Assembly: GCF_030247195.1 (NCBI RefSeq)
Contig: NC_080672.1
Location: forward strand, 28,093,906 to 28,157,905
Source of the DNA: Topomyia yanbarensis
Taxonomy: Eukaryota; Arthropoda; Insecta; Diptera; Culicidae
Direction of reading: 5' to 3'
DNA: 64,000 nucleotides
The notes beneath the pieces were generated by a model, which was not told the origin of the DNA, did not search any database, and was given only the letters and a program-made list of their open reading frames with translations. How positions within the stretch are numbered: position 1 is the stretch's first letter; every line of letters starts with the position of its first letter. This document shows, piece after piece, positions 1 to 11,867 of this stretch. A program made the translations under genes and the position numbers.

Positions 1-2104
1 CTTGCTAGTACTTGAACGAATACGAATGATGAGAAAAACCGACCGACAGATATTTATATAATCGCGCTAATATGCACTACTATCGCTTTCTCGCTCGTTC
101 TCGTGCCGTGCATAAGCCTTTCCTTTCCGTCCGGCTTCTAATGGCCTAACCAAAGGAATATGCCGTCTTTCCCCTCCAACTGATCTCGTCAAGCAACCCA
201 ATGCGAATAATCATAGGAACAAACATGTAGTGGATCTATATATAAACTTTTCATTATTTTATTGTTCGGTTGGTCCACCATATTGACGGCTCTGTGCGGG
301 ATGGGCTGAAAATTTTCACTTTTCCGAGTCGTTTTCGAAAGATTTTTCAAAACACATTTTTTGTTATTAGTGCATGTTAAACATACTTCAAATTTTGATA
401 CAGCATAGAGGAACATATTTTCAACAAATTGGCCTAAAAATCAAGTCATTCTGTTAAGTATGATAAAAGTTATTAACGTTCAAAATCTGACGCGGCGCCG
501 CAGCCGATATTTTGAAACGGGACCCGTATATTGAAAGCTTAAATGTATTCTACATTAAAAATATGGCTTTCAATTCATTCTGGGTAGAGCCATACTACCT
601 TCAGTAAAGTCGTAGAATGGCAAATTTTCGAAAAGTTGGGGCTTTAGAAAAAAGTGTTAATCGTATAATTTTTGCGGTATTGATTAAATACTGAAGTAGT
701 CTTGAGACACCTTTAAGATGTCAGGCACTAGAGCTCCATGTTTTGTACTTTCCATTGTACAAGAAATTTATCAAAAAAGTGTTCTTACAAGATAAGACCA
801 CGATGATATAAAAGAGCCTGCAATATAAAGGGATGTAACATAGGACGACAAAATAAAAACGCGCCAAATCCGTGCGAGGTTTTGTGCGGTTCACTAACCA
901 AATAAATATAATATGAAATTGTTTTTAATAGAAAAATTCTAGGAAACTTCTCATATATTGTACACCTGTATCTTCTACAGGCTAAACAAATCGTGCCATG
1001 TTACTTGCAAATATTCTTAGTTCTAAGAGTTATTTTGAAATATCTCAACCCAAAATATTTTCAACAAAATGTTATAATTGTTGTATTAACGAATGTAATT
1101 TGGATCGAAATAAACAATCGTTTAAATCTGATTTGTCGTTATTAGGAATGCAAATCACAATTGTTCTAAGAAGCAATCCGTCACATTGCAGAATAAGGCT
1201 TATGACCAAAACTAATATGCGCAACAATATATGGGCGAATAAAATTCTAGGTGGACCACAGTCACTTTCGAAAGTTTTTGCGCTATTCAAAGAGTTCATA
1301 GATTTTTAATAAAAGCTCATGGGAAAAGCAGCCATTGCTTAGATTTAATCAAGACATGCATAAGGTAAAAAGCTGAGATACCTTACAAATTTATTCATTA
1401 AACCTAAATAAATAAAATATCATGAATCACTAAATACGCGTTAATTCCTTGCATAAGCTTTCGTGGCAAGTAATCACAAGTTTGTTTATACTACTGCCAT
1501 AATAGTGATACACGTTTCTTTTTAATAAGAGGAGCTTGCCAACTGGAGAATAGCCTCGGAATGTATCGTCATTCTGAAATAGGTCAGTGGGAATCGGTGG
1601 AGCTAACACCTACTACATCCCGAGATTAAGTTGTTTGCATGGGGTGATTGGACTACATGCCGAGAACTGTATTTCATAATACCACTGCTGGCCAGTGGGA
1701 TTTAGAGGATTACACACGTTCATAGAAGTCATATAATTCTCGAAATTCAATAGAACATTGATGACTGCATTCTTTTTTTTTTCCAAATGAATGGTTCTTG
1801 TGTATTCAACTGACTACAGCTGCTTTTGATTGTGCAGGAATACAGACTTAGAACACATATTCAACTTCAAAAAACTTCCTCCTATGAATGGTTTTGAGCT
1901 TGGGAATAGCCGTAACTCAAGTTGTCGTGCTCTGATCTTGATGAAATTTTGAGATGTTTTTAAAAGTGCAAACCAAGCCTTGGAACAAAATCGTATAAGG
2001 TCAATTGCGGTTGAAGGTCATTCGGATATAATTTGGCTAAAAAAATATTTTAATTGCTGTACTTTGTCGTGAATCCGTCTTCGTTGCAAATATTATCGAA
2101 CAAG
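1..2104. other. Non-genic AT-rich stretch
   Basis: I see no convincing coding exon, RNA gene or TE terminus here. The open frames present are short, overlap on both strands and lack protein-like composition. The sequence resembles decayed intergenic DNA. Confidence 0.5.
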
Positions 2105-2116
2105 TAAACAACCCAT

Positions 2117-2268
2117 GGGGTGGGTGTAGCGTAGTTGGTCAATCGATTGCCTTGTACGCAGCACACCTGAGTTCGAGTCCTGACCCCTCACATAGGGTTA
2201 GAGATTTTTCTAACCCGAAGAGGCGAATGACCTTAAGGTTAAAACCTCTATAATCGAAATAAAAAAAA
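2117..2268 (+). mobile_element. tRNA-derived SINE (Feilai-like), full length
   Basis: The 5' part is tRNA-like, with an A box (TAGCGTAGTTGG, near 2127) and a B box (GTTCGAGTCC, near 2171), the internal RNA polymerase III promoter. It is followed by a non-tRNA body and an A-rich tail. A perfect 12-bp direct repeat, TAAACAACCCAT, lies at 2105-2116 and 2269-2280 and is a target-site duplication. This shows insertion by LINE-type target-primed reverse transcription. The body matches what I know of Aedes Feilai SINEs, but the family name is from memory. Two related copies occur at 5430-5562 (reverse) and 25438-25560. Confidence 0.88.
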
Positions 2269-2282
2269 TAAACAACCCATCC

Positions 2283-2850
2283 GAAGCCTCGAGCAACAGA
2301 CAGTGGTCAGAATCCAGGTCTGTACGATGTTCGACCTGGTGCTGATGAAGGTCGATGGATGTGTTTTAAATGACGATATCCGATTTCAAATAAATTCCGT
2401 TGCTCAAATTTTTCGCGGATTAGATCGCGAAAAAGCTATGATTTGGCAAGGATCTGTTCATGTAGCAAGAAAACCAGCGTTTTCGTGACAGATAACACTA
2501 CGAATTTGGAAGCTCCGCAACAAACGCATGTTTCGTTTCTATTAGTCCCAAGGTGGTCGCCAGCTGCCATTACAGCGAGGATGTGCTACAATAATACGAC
2601 CATGGAGTCTAGTTTATTTCAAAAGAGCAGAATCCACCGAATTGTCCAAAGCTCCGTCCAATAGGGAAGTATTGGGTGATAATGAAGCGGAAACTGAAGA
2701 TGAAGGATACAGTCTGCAGCGACATGGGTAGGATGAAGAATTGGTGGAATCAGCAGGTCAAGACCGTAACTGAAGATGAAGAGCGACATCCCCAGAAACA
2801 TGCCTGGATTTCTTGGAAATAACGATAGTGATTGTTTTCGTAAACACAAA
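2283..2850 (+). pseudogene. Decayed DD37E-type mariner transposase, C-terminal half
   Basis: Two frames together give transposase signatures: an ICSCSKKTSVFVT block (near 2455), a CHYSEDVL block (near 2565) and NPPNCPKLRPIGKYW (near 2632-2676). These align with the IWQAICSCG, CHYSKSVLE and NPPNCPELRPVEQYW blocks of the copies at 31.7 and 58.2 kb. The expected glutamate in the P-(I/V)-E-x-Y-W motif is glycine here (PIGKYW), so the third catalytic residue is lost. The region of the second aspartate is also disrupted, and stops and frameshifts are present. It lies immediately after the SINE target duplication. No TIRs were recognised. It is a dead relic of the IS630-Tc1-mariner superfamily. Confidence 0.72.
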
Positions 2851-3049
2851 TTTATTACCTTACCTTCATCCTTAGAAAATTATTCGATTGAAATAAAGGT
2901 TAAGTAAACACGCATTTGAAAGCGCCAGATTTCTAATAATTTTACCTTTATTGGTGCAGGCTTTGGAATTTTCCCTTTTGTGAGAAGACACATAAATATA
3001 TCGACTACGGAAGACAAATATGTTCGTTAATCTGCTTATCGTTGTAAAC

Positions 3050-3590
3050 AAGCGCTAATTTCGATTTCTGGTTGGTTGCCATGAAAATCGAAGTCTTCCT
3101 ACCACAGCTGCTTATTCCCTGCCAGATCGACATCTTAGCTATTCGCAAAACAGGTTAATATATCTTGGGAACATCTTAGCAACCCCTGGCAACGTAAAAC
3201 GTGTGTCTGGGAAGCTCTTTGGAATCCAATTTGAAACGTTTCATGGTCCATAAGGATGCATCCGTTTTATTTGGTCAGCACCTGATCATACAGCTTTCGG
3301 GCCAGCATTTTGGTCACACTGTTTTGCTTTACGGTCAGGCGCTGAAACCTTTCCGAATGCGCATAGTTCGAACAGTACAGCACAAAGTCTGTTGATCACA
3401 ACCACGTCCGACACCTTAATTACACCTTCCGGGTAACAAACAGGTCTTGAAATGTTTCAGAACTGCACGGACCGTGGTTTTGGCTATTTTCATTTGCGAT
3501 CCTCGTCCCCGACAATGTCGTCCATGTCGTGATTTCATTCCTTTTGGGCAGAACTAATTCGCTCCTTTTCCAGCGTGTGGCAATTCGAGA
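3050..3590 (-). pseudogene. Decayed DD37E-type mariner transposase, central and N-terminal part
   Basis: Read on the minus strand in broken frames, this shows KTVRAVLKHFKTC (near 3450), ARKLYDQVLTK (near 3290), then CILMDHETF (near 3250) carrying the first catalytic aspartate, then SIWQGISSCGRKTSIF (near 3090). The order matches the intact-length copy at 31.7 kb. Stop codons and frameshifts interrupt it. It faces away from the C-terminal relic at 2283-2850, so the two are either parts of different insertions or one element rearranged by inversion. It cannot encode an active protein. Confidence 0.65.
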
Positions 3591-5429
3591 AAAAACCGAC
3601 TTAAAAAAAATTTGAGCAGAATGTCAAGATAAAAGCTTTGCAAATGGATTGCTGTCAAAAACATCTATAACCGACCACTAGAATTTACTTCACCGGTCAA
3701 AAAAAACAGCTCACTGATTCTATAAATATGCAGAGCTGGACAATGGATGTACAAACATATTGTCTTAAAAATGTTCCAACGTTTTAAAACGAACTTTAAT
3801 TTCCAAAATCGTTACTTGAACCTTGTTTATATTTTACGTAATCAACCTAAATAATTACCAAGTGTCATAATAGAGTCTTAGATAAATTTTCATAACCATA
3901 ACTCGATTCTTTGAGGGATTAGTGTTCCCAGCGATTGGAGTGAAAGTTGATGGTATACAACTTGAACAAAATGATAAATGAACATGTTAGGAGATATTCT
4001 GATAAAGTGAAACACTATCGAAAATTGAATTCCTGCCAAATCTGCGCGATGCGTCAGATTGAGAACAAAAACGCGCCAGATCCGCAAAGATCGTGAAAAC
4101 CGCGCAATCCGCACGACCGTTGCAACCCTGACAATAATCCGCGAATGAATTTTCATCTATCAACACCATGAACTCATCTGAGGCATGGAGACTACATCGT
4201 CTTCAGTGAAAACATGCTACATCACGTTCTAGCTTACTCTCCTGCTCCAATGTATTACAATTTCCTATATACCCTTCCCCTTAATACATAATTTATTGAT
4301 GGTTCTTTAACGGTAACAAAATTGTAAAACGAAGTACACACTTTTACAATACTCTTCGCTATAATTTTAAACTAATCGATTGTTTCACAAAGCCATGGGT
4401 GCGTCTCGACTTTGTCTCATCAGAAACCGACACTAACTTACCGTCGGAATAGATTAGCGCCGGCTTCAATCAAACGACTTGTCAAACGTGATGTCCCGTC
4501 CGAGCAGAAGTTCTGTTTATGCCGATGAGACACAGCGAAGCCGAAACTTATCTTGGCTTCGCTGGCCAATGCGAAAGTACTATGCTATGAGTTTCTTTTG
4601 TGGTCCCAAATGCCTGTCCAAAATTTGGTAGCGGTTGATTGCTTTCCGGATTTGCGCATTGCGTTCAAATTTTGCATGGAATTTTATATGGGGAAATCAA
4701 TTATTTTGCATTTACGTTAATAAAGATCGCTATTTCATTCAATATGAAAAACCAGCTCTATAAAACTATAGCTCAAACCATGGTTAACAACTTTGTCGAA
4801 GACCGTCACTAGCTACGAGTTTTCAAAAAAATAGTTATAACGATTTTAAAACTTATGGTAAAATCCTAATGCAGAAATTGATTACTTTTTCCAACACTGC
4901 CGGTGCACCACCGACATCAACAGTAAAAACTTAAATAAATGAGAATACATATATTCATCGCAGAGACTTGGTACCTTTGAATGAAATGTTCAGAATGAAT
5001 TGCTGAATAACATAGAACGTAGTCAGAACATGCAAAGAAGAGAGGGGGAGGCTTGTGTACTCCTCAGTCCCTTTTTAGATGGTTTTGTATAAGACAAAGA
5101 ATCATTACGTCCTTGTAAATGTGAACGACTGAACTTTCTTAATATTTCATTAGACCCAAATATGAATCATACTACAATCTTTGTTGTGGGAAATAACATT
5201 CACAAAATTTGGGATTTACACCTACAAATTTGTGTTGTTTTTGCTTGAGGCAAAAACTAACTCAGGTCTGGAAATCGCGTTGGGTTATAACCTGAAGTAT
5301 GTTTCTGGTTCGCCAACATCGCCTCTGTTTTGCGTGAACCTAACTCAATTTCATAAAAAAAACGCTTGTTTGAAGTAACCATCCTGGTCTCGTTCTTAGA
5401 TTGTCAAGTGAAAACGTCAATAGAAACAA
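3591..5429. other. Non-genic stretch with one foldback-family motif
   Basis: No gene was recognised. Around 4780-4800 the sequence AACAACTTTGTCGAAGACC appears, the same motif that recurs in the foldback elements at 34.3-35.5 kb and 60.4-61.6 kb. This suggests a decayed fragment of that family. The rest shows nothing I can name. Confidence 0.45.
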
Positions 5430-5562
5430 TTCCGAGACTTTGCCTCTTTTCAGGTTAGAGAAATAACTTTAGAAAAGTCTTTTACCCTATATGCGGTGTT
5501 GGGAATCGAACTTAGGTGAACTGCATACAAGACAATCGATTCACCAACTACGCTGTACCCCC
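5430..5562 (-). mobile_element. tRNA-derived SINE, diverged copy
   Basis: The reverse complement carries the same A box (TAGNGTAGTTGG type) and a B box around 5500 (reading GTTCGATTCC), then a GAGGCAAA-containing body like the copy at 2117-2268. It is more diverged, and I could not define a target duplication. Confidence 0.75.
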
Positions 5563-5689
5563 TATACACACGATATTATTCAGAGCAGGTTTGCGCGTTC
5601 TGCTTTGATCGCCCCGTAAGTTAGGACGCCTAAAACTATACTGAACTATAGATTAGAGAGTGCATCTCCTTACTTCAATCCATCTAACA

Positions 5690-6085
5690 TCACAAACGAG
5701 TCGGATACCTCTCCGGTTATTTTAACCCATCCAGTGTCATATGAATCAGCTTAGTAGGTTTTATTGGAAAGCCTTGTTCAAGCATTATCTGCAACAGTTG
5801 ATTTCGTTTCACTGAATCGTACGCCGTTTTCAAATCCACAAACAGATCTTAGGTCTGCAGTAGGTTGTAATTTCGAAATTTATCAGAAAGTTGTCGCAGG
5901 GTGAATATTTGGTCTATCGCTGATCGTCCTGCTCGCAAACTGCTTTGGTATAAGCTGACAAAGAACTTGGGCGCAGTTTGCTAAAGAGAACAGTAGAGTA
6001 CCTTGTAGACGGCATTGAGGATCGTTATGCCTCGATAGTTATTATACTCGAGTTTGTGGCAATTCTTTTCGATAAGATAAATGAG
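5690..6085 (-). pseudogene. Non-LTR retrotransposon reverse transcriptase relic (RTE-like)
   Basis: On the minus strand the frame reads NNYRGITILNAVYKVLYC (near 6035-5985), then SLRAGRSAIDQIFTLRQL (near 5945-5890), then DLFVDLKTAYDSVKRNQLLQ (near 5850-5790), then a TLDGLK block. These match reverse transcriptase blocks 1 to 3 of RTE-type LINEs: NYRGI, the RStxDQIFtLRQ block and the F-D-x-K-x-A-Y-D-S catalytic block. Stop codons occur inside (after YCSL, after LLQT and after DGLK), so it is dead. Neither the endonuclease nor the rest of the transcriptase was found, which suggests 5' and 3' truncation. Confidence 0.82.
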
Positions 6086-6247
6086 GTTATCCAAACAATC
6101 GGAAGTTATTTCTTCTTCATTCGAATTGGTTGGGTTTGATTCAAATTTTGATCAGACATCAGAGCACGCAACCTGTCTTATCCTGCCCATTATTCAAACG
6201 TCCAACTGCCTTAATTTACTTTTAAGATTTGTAAGCATTTTTTTTTG

Positions 6248-7112
6248 TTGATTTCTCACAATTTGTTATAATTTCAACCGAGAAAACATTTGAAATTCAT
6301 TCTATCAAGGGTAAAGATGTTGATTCATGTGTTAATCCTCATGAAATTCAACGAAACAACGGAATAATGAGCAAAGTCAGTTTGTTTACAAAAATCTCTT
6401 TAGCCCTTTTGAAGAATTAATATTGAACTTACCTAGTCAACACAAATCCACGCAAAACTTTTGTTACCGTAGGCTCTCCTTCCTTAATATTCAGCAAAAT
6501 TCAATATCCAGCTAAATCCACTGAACTGGCAGCACTACAGGGTTTGCTCGGGTGGTATTGTTGATTTTTTTCACAACACACACCCAACTCAACCAGCTTA
6601 GCCAGTAGGAGCGCACACACAAATAAACGCACCACCTTTATGCTTTTTTTCCTTACTGCTTTGCTCTATCTAGAAAAAGATGGGCTCACACTTTTTTCCT
6701 GCTTCTCGTATCCGTTGACCGTCGCAATGCAGATTATAGCTTGATTTTACCGAAATTCACACACGTCACAGGCTAAATTATCACTTCTTTTTATATCAAA
6801 GTAACCATTTTCTACGCGAGCATCGAAATGGAGTCAACCGAAAAAGACGGAGAATTTTCTCTGCTGCCCACACTCGCGCGAAGGACGATTACAGTGGAAA
6901 GAAAAACGAATACAAAGGGAAGAAAAGAAAAATTCAATAGTAATTCTTCAAAAGGGCGAATGAGACTTTTGTAAACATACTTATTTCGCTCATTATTCCG
7001 CCACTGAGTTGAATTTCATGAAAAATACACATGAATCAACATCTTTACCCTTGGTAGAATCATTTTCAAATGTTTTCTGTGTTGAAATGATAACAAATTA
7101 GGAGAAATCAGC
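6248..7112. mobile_element. Inverted-repeat element, arms about 174 bp
   Basis: The left arm (6248-6421) and right arm (6940-7112) are reverse complements with scattered mismatches; shared blocks include GGTAAAGATGTTGATTCATG and CCCTTTTGAAGAATT. The spacer (6422-6939) has no coding capacity. A further short copy of the GTTTGTTTACAAAnnTCTnnTTAGCCC block sits just outside at 7122-7152. This fits a non-autonomous foldback or MITE-type DNA element. The superfamily is unknown. Confidence 0.7.
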
Positions 7113-8010
7113 AAAACAAAAGTTTGTTTACAAATCTTATTAGCCCTATTCAAATGTTGATATGGAATTGTTGCAAACCGATTATTCTGCGCGGATCTAC
7201 GACTGACGGGAGAGCAAACGATTATCGACTTTTCGCACAACACAAACGACACGAACGTTTAGCCACTACTGCTGCTGCTGCTGCTGCCGAGACACGACAC
7301 GGGATCGACGATCGAATCGACTGGCAAACTGAACACTGACATATAATGCCGTTCCTGTCTATTGCGCGTATACACCGTATGTACCAATATAAGCTTCCTT
7401 CTCTTTCTGTGTAGAACATTTTTCGCCATTTACGCAATCGAATGTTGTCTTTTTTGCGTAAACGTCATGACCGTGTACTAAAAACTGTACTAAGAGGATG
7501 TGAAAGTGTTGCCAAAACAAGCACGATAATAAAACTATTTGAATGAAACTAGTTTTAAATTAATTTTTCCTAAGAACTTTCTATAACATTCTTTTAAAGA
7601 TATGATGAAGGCAGCCAAATAAATTGCTTGCTATGAGTTATTATATATCAGCTTTTAGTTTCATGGCACCGTAGTTGCGGAACATCGTCCACATTATATT
7701 AAAGCATTGAGATATCAATTTAACTAAATTAGGTATTTAACAATATTTTTCGAATCCATTTTAAATTCATCGTTTTAAAAGTGGTAACTGCGTAAAACGA
7801 ACGTGGGTCGATATTCTCACGACAAACAAAAAGTGGTGAATAAATATTGAAATACGTAACATATTGTAGTAATAGAATAATAGAAGTCTCAGAAGAGACC
7901 ATTTAACCCAAAAATGGTTTGACTACTTATTTTTTCTGAAAATAACAGAAACTAACAACTGTGAATCGATCTTCAACCTCGACACAGTCCATTTAGTATC
8001 TTATTTTCAA
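7113..8010. other. Intergenic stretch downstream of the coiled-coil gene
   Basis: No gene was recognised. A short CTG microsatellite lies at 7268-7287. Open frames on both strands across it are by-products of the repeat. Confidence 0.45.
7268..7287. repeat. (CTG)n microsatellite
   Basis: Six consecutive CTG triplets, read as GCA/CAG on the other strand. It lies between the inverted-repeat element and the coiled-coil gene. Confidence 0.85.
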
Positions 8011-8016
8011 TTTATT
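8011..8016 (-). promoter_or_regulatory. Poly(A) signal of the coiled-coil gene
   Basis: TTTATT on the plus strand is AATAAA on the minus strand, 23 bases after the TGA stop of the gene at 8039-9142. The position suits a very short 3' UTR. Confidence 0.6.
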
Positions 8017-8038
8017 TCGAGTATTACATTTATCATCT

Positions 8039-9142
8039 TCAACTCGTATCTACAACCGTCGGGTTAAAGAGTTTCCTCTTTCGTCGCGGCTTTGTAATAT
8101 GCCCTCCGGAACCCGGATGTGGCGGACTGTCCGATGGATTCGGTCTGTTTCGGTAGGATCTACCAAATCCCGAAGATGAGGATGCTTCAGCCAGCTCAAT
8201 GACGCTAGTATTATTCGACGAAGCAGCACTAGCTCCGTTGGCCCCATTCACCATTTGTGAACCACGCTGACTACCTAATCTGTTAGCGTTTTCCTTACTC
8301 GCCCGCTGTCTATTCCCGAAGGGAATAGTCTCAACAACCTGGGAATACCGTTGGCATCCGGTCGGGGTAAGAGTTGTTCCTTGGCCTAGCAGGTAATTAG
8401 TGGAATGGTTTTGAATGTGTTCCAGCTGTTCCCGTAATTTTTCCTCGCGCTTTTGGAGGATTGCGTTTTCCTCTCGCAGCTGTTGTTTCTGTTCGCTTAG
8501 CGTTTTCAAAAGCTTTTCATATTGCGCTTTCAAAGCATTGCTGCGAGTTTCGATTTCCTCATGTGCGCGATCCAACCGAGATTGCAGCTGATCATTTCTA
8601 ATGGATGCTTCAGAGGCGGCCAGTTCCTTGTGTATTACCAACTCAGAAATTTGTTTTTTGTACTGAGATGCCTCACGTTCCCACTCATCCTTTAGTTTGA
8701 TTTTTTCCTGTTCCAGCGCCGTTGCGTGCTCTGTTTCTAGACTAACAATCTTCTGCTTCATATTCTGATTTTCATCAGAAAGTTGACGAACGGTGCGCTC
8801 ATACTCCGAAAGGTCTTTTCGATCAATGACTGTCTTTATGATGTTGTTCAAACTGTTGGAGAACCTATTCCAGTCGGATGGTTCACACAGGGCGCTGGAT
8901 TCTACTCGATGCTTTAGAGCATCCAGTTCATCCTTTGACAGTTGGATTTCCAACTTGGAATTATTTAATTGTCGTTGAGTTTTAGTGTAATTCTACAATT
9001 GAAGATTTTTCAATTAGAACAAAAGCTTAAACAAAAAAAACGTTACCTGGAATAGGTTCTGAGTTTCCTTTAAAATTCCTTCCAAGTCTGCATCTAATTG
9101 TAGTTTCACATCCAGATTAGATTGTGTAAAACTGAAGGCCAT
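8039..9142 (-). CDS. Two-exon coiled-coil protein, 349 aa, family not recognised
   Basis: Exon 1 runs from 9142 to 9047 (32 codons, starting MAFSFTQSNL). Exon 2 runs from 8992 to 8039 and ends in TGA. The 54-bp intron has a GTAACG donor and a TTGTAG acceptor in phase 0, and the frame is open across the join. Residues from about 46 to 230 are rich in E, K, Q and L with heptad spacing and few helix breakers, so a long coiled coil is expected. Residues 232-330 are low-complexity, rich in S, N, G and P, with SP and TP sites (for example DSPP). The C-terminus has a basic cluster KPRRKRK (333-339), a likely nuclear signal, overlapping RKLF (338-341), which fits a cyclin-docking RxLF motif. A cell-cycle, centrosomal or chromosomal role is possible but is inference only. 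It is the only clear host gene here. The ATG is the first in frame after upstream stops. Confidence 0.85.
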
Positions 9143-11171
9143 TATTATCACAATGTTCAAAAGAAATCGTTTGCAATAATTCCGAAATTCTACGCGGTTA
9201 CTAAACAAGGAATGTTTTCAATTAAAAATCTGAATCACGTGCGCGAAGAATTTGAAATTTTAGTAAAGTTTGGAAAACATTTAAAAGGGGGTAGGAATGT
9301 GGAGCAGCGATGCCAGATGTACCGATTTCTGTGATTTACCGGTTTTAATACCGATTAATTACCGTCAGGAAAAATGTCAATGCCTTATTCCTAGAACTTT
9401 GATATCCAGTTTCCTTCATAATAAAGTTTGAAAAAAATTTACTTCACCGTGAGCTTTCTTAGGTGTTTCCAGAACCATCCGAAGTAGCCAATGTGGACAG
9501 AAACAGTTCGTACAGTCACCATCGATGTAGATTTCTAATTTTATGCCCTTTATGTTGATTGCTTCCAGAATCAATATTATAGTGGCTTATATGGGAATTA
9601 CATACCGGTCGACCTAAATATTTCAACCTATATCTCCGAAGTTTTATTAGAAATCTCATGAACTAATTCTACGTGAAACGATGTAGAAACAATAATGACC
9701 GCCATAATACTGCTGTTCTATGATTATAGGGTATGTTTTCAAAGAAAATTTTGTGGCCTTTTGTTTGCGTCACGTTCTGTTTCAATTTTCTAAATTTTAG
9801 CAAAGAACTCAAACTTTCTAGATCACTTCAGTTTTTTTATAGCAGCAATAGCATAGTCGGAGGCAATAAATATCACACAAATTGGGGTACGTGGATTGCC
9901 TGTCTCTAGTCAGAAGATAATAATATATATGCACTGACATCCTAATTCTTAGAAATTATGAAGTTCTTGCTAATATTCCTACAGCAAGTAAAGGCGCTTT
10001 AATCTAGGCTCATTAGCCAGGACAAAGTGTAAATACCTCTGTCCCATCCCAATCGCATAGCCAAGTCACTCCCAACCGGGGATACCAACGGTACCGGTAA
10101 ACTACATTTTTTTCGGTATATTTACATTTGCACAAGCCGTACAGCCCGCTACAGCGACGCATCACTACAGCTCTTGCCAGAACGGTAGCCAAACCGAGTA
10201 CATTTTTCCTACAGCAGTACTATACATTATAGTTTTGCTGCTGTACTCCGACTGCTCGGTGAGAGTCTGGCGTAGTAAAGTTTGTTCTCTCGCTTTGTAC
10301 ACTTTTATCTGCATAGTCAAAGGGAGAGGCCCGTACACGAATGCGTTGATGGTGGTCGTGGCGTAAACGAACCGCATTCATTGTCGTCGTTTGTGATTAA
10401 AAATATTGAATAGATTAAAAATATTAAAAAGTGTAAAATAAGGAAAGAGAAACTGTACCGCTCGCGTCTGGTAGCTGTACTGGAGGCAGTATTTTTTGCA
10501 ATGTTACTGCTTTGCTTACAGACTGCTGTACAGCGCTGGGCGTCCTGCACTAGCGAACGACAGGAGCGTCGTATGAGAAATGGGAATGTAGGCAGAAAAA
10601 ATACAGCCGAAGAAAAGGTAGGCATTTTGCATCCTTGCTCCCAACGTTTTATCTTAACCCTCTATAATCGGTACGGTTGTCCTCATTTCTTCCTCATTCA
10701 AGTTTCAAAACGATTCGTTAAATGACTTATTCATTAAATGAATAATTCAATTGCCGTATAATTTTAAAACATCTTCTCACCCAACTCTGCACAGTAGGCC
10801 TGGCCGTTTTTTCAATATTTGCGACATATTATAATATTCTTTAAATATTAATATTGACAAGACAAACACTAACGAATAACTGCAGTGTTTCCAATGATGC
10901 TTTTCAATACTGGCTGTGTAAGGGTTAGAATAGAATAGAATAGAATTTAGGACATGTTTTCAAAAAAATCACACAGACGCATCATTCAATAAAAGTGTGG
11001 AAAGTTCTGCTTTCGAAATTATAATAATATTAACTTTAAAAAGCCCACTTAGTTACCTAAACCATGACGTGAAGAACTGAGCGAAATTTCAAAAGGAATG
11101 ATCAAGTGAATTTTGAGTTATGGTGTACACCGTATGCTTTCGAGGTGTCTTTTGAAGATTGACTGAGTGAC
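9143..11171. other. Intergenic stretch upstream of the coiled-coil gene
   Basis: No second gene is supported. A less AT-rich patch at about 10140-10640 has a plus-strand frame ending AAAAG followed by GTAGGC (10614-10622), which could be a 5' exon with a splice donor, but no partner exon is visible. A short GAATA-type run lies near 10925-10946. Confidence 0.35.
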
Positions 11172-11608
11172 CGAAAATAAAAGTCGCAAGGATAGAACAT
11201 GCTTCTTAAAACCCGTTTCAAATATATTAGAATATAAAAACCGGATATAAACTTCAAGCATAAAAATCGGACTGGGACATTACTTTGTAAGAGTCGGATA
11301 AAAAACTTCAGAAAAAAACCGGAAAAAATATATCCGATTCTTACAATGAAGCTGTTGATAGCCGACTTTTAACCTTGAACATCAAGATATACGGATGCTC
11401 CTATGAACGATCTATTTATTTTTAAACGATTTTTATACTAGAGATTCATCCTTGCCAAGTTTTACGGGTGAGAACTTTTTAACCGATTCTTATGCTGAAG
11501 GATTTCTGTCCGATTTTTATGCTTGAAGTTTATTTCCGATTTTTATATTCTAATATGTTTGAAACGGGTTTTGTGAAGCATGTTCTATCCTTCCGACTTT
11601 TATTTTCG
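11172..11608. mobile_element. MITE-like inverted-repeat element, arms about 110 bp
   Basis: The left arm (from 11172) begins CGAAAATAAAAGTCG and the right arm (ending 11608) ends CGACTTTTATTTTCG. The arms stay complementary, with small indels, through GATAGAACATGC, AAACCCGTTTCAAA and CTTCAAGCATAAAAATCGG. There is no coding capacity inside. It is a non-autonomous DNA element of unknown superfamily. Confidence 0.8.
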
Positions 11609-11867
11609 ATCGTGTAACTTACCCAATTTTCAATATTTTGCAGTGATCTTTCGGTCCCGTAACATTTTTTTTTGAGAACGATATTTTTTACCAAAAATAC
11701 CTACGCCCTTAAGCAAGAATTGATTATGTCAGTTGATGTGAAATAACCGGCAAAATTTGACGAAGAGCGCCGGGGACGCCTTTTTATGTACAGGGTCCGG
11801 CACTAGAAGTATAATCAATTTAAAAGGTCATAAATTTGGTTTGAAATATTATTTTTATTATTACTAT

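Noticed and set aside
10140..10640. Possible 5' exon or promoter (open frame ending at a GT donor)
   Set aside because: No partner exon, TATA or initiator combination could be supported; kept only as a remark.
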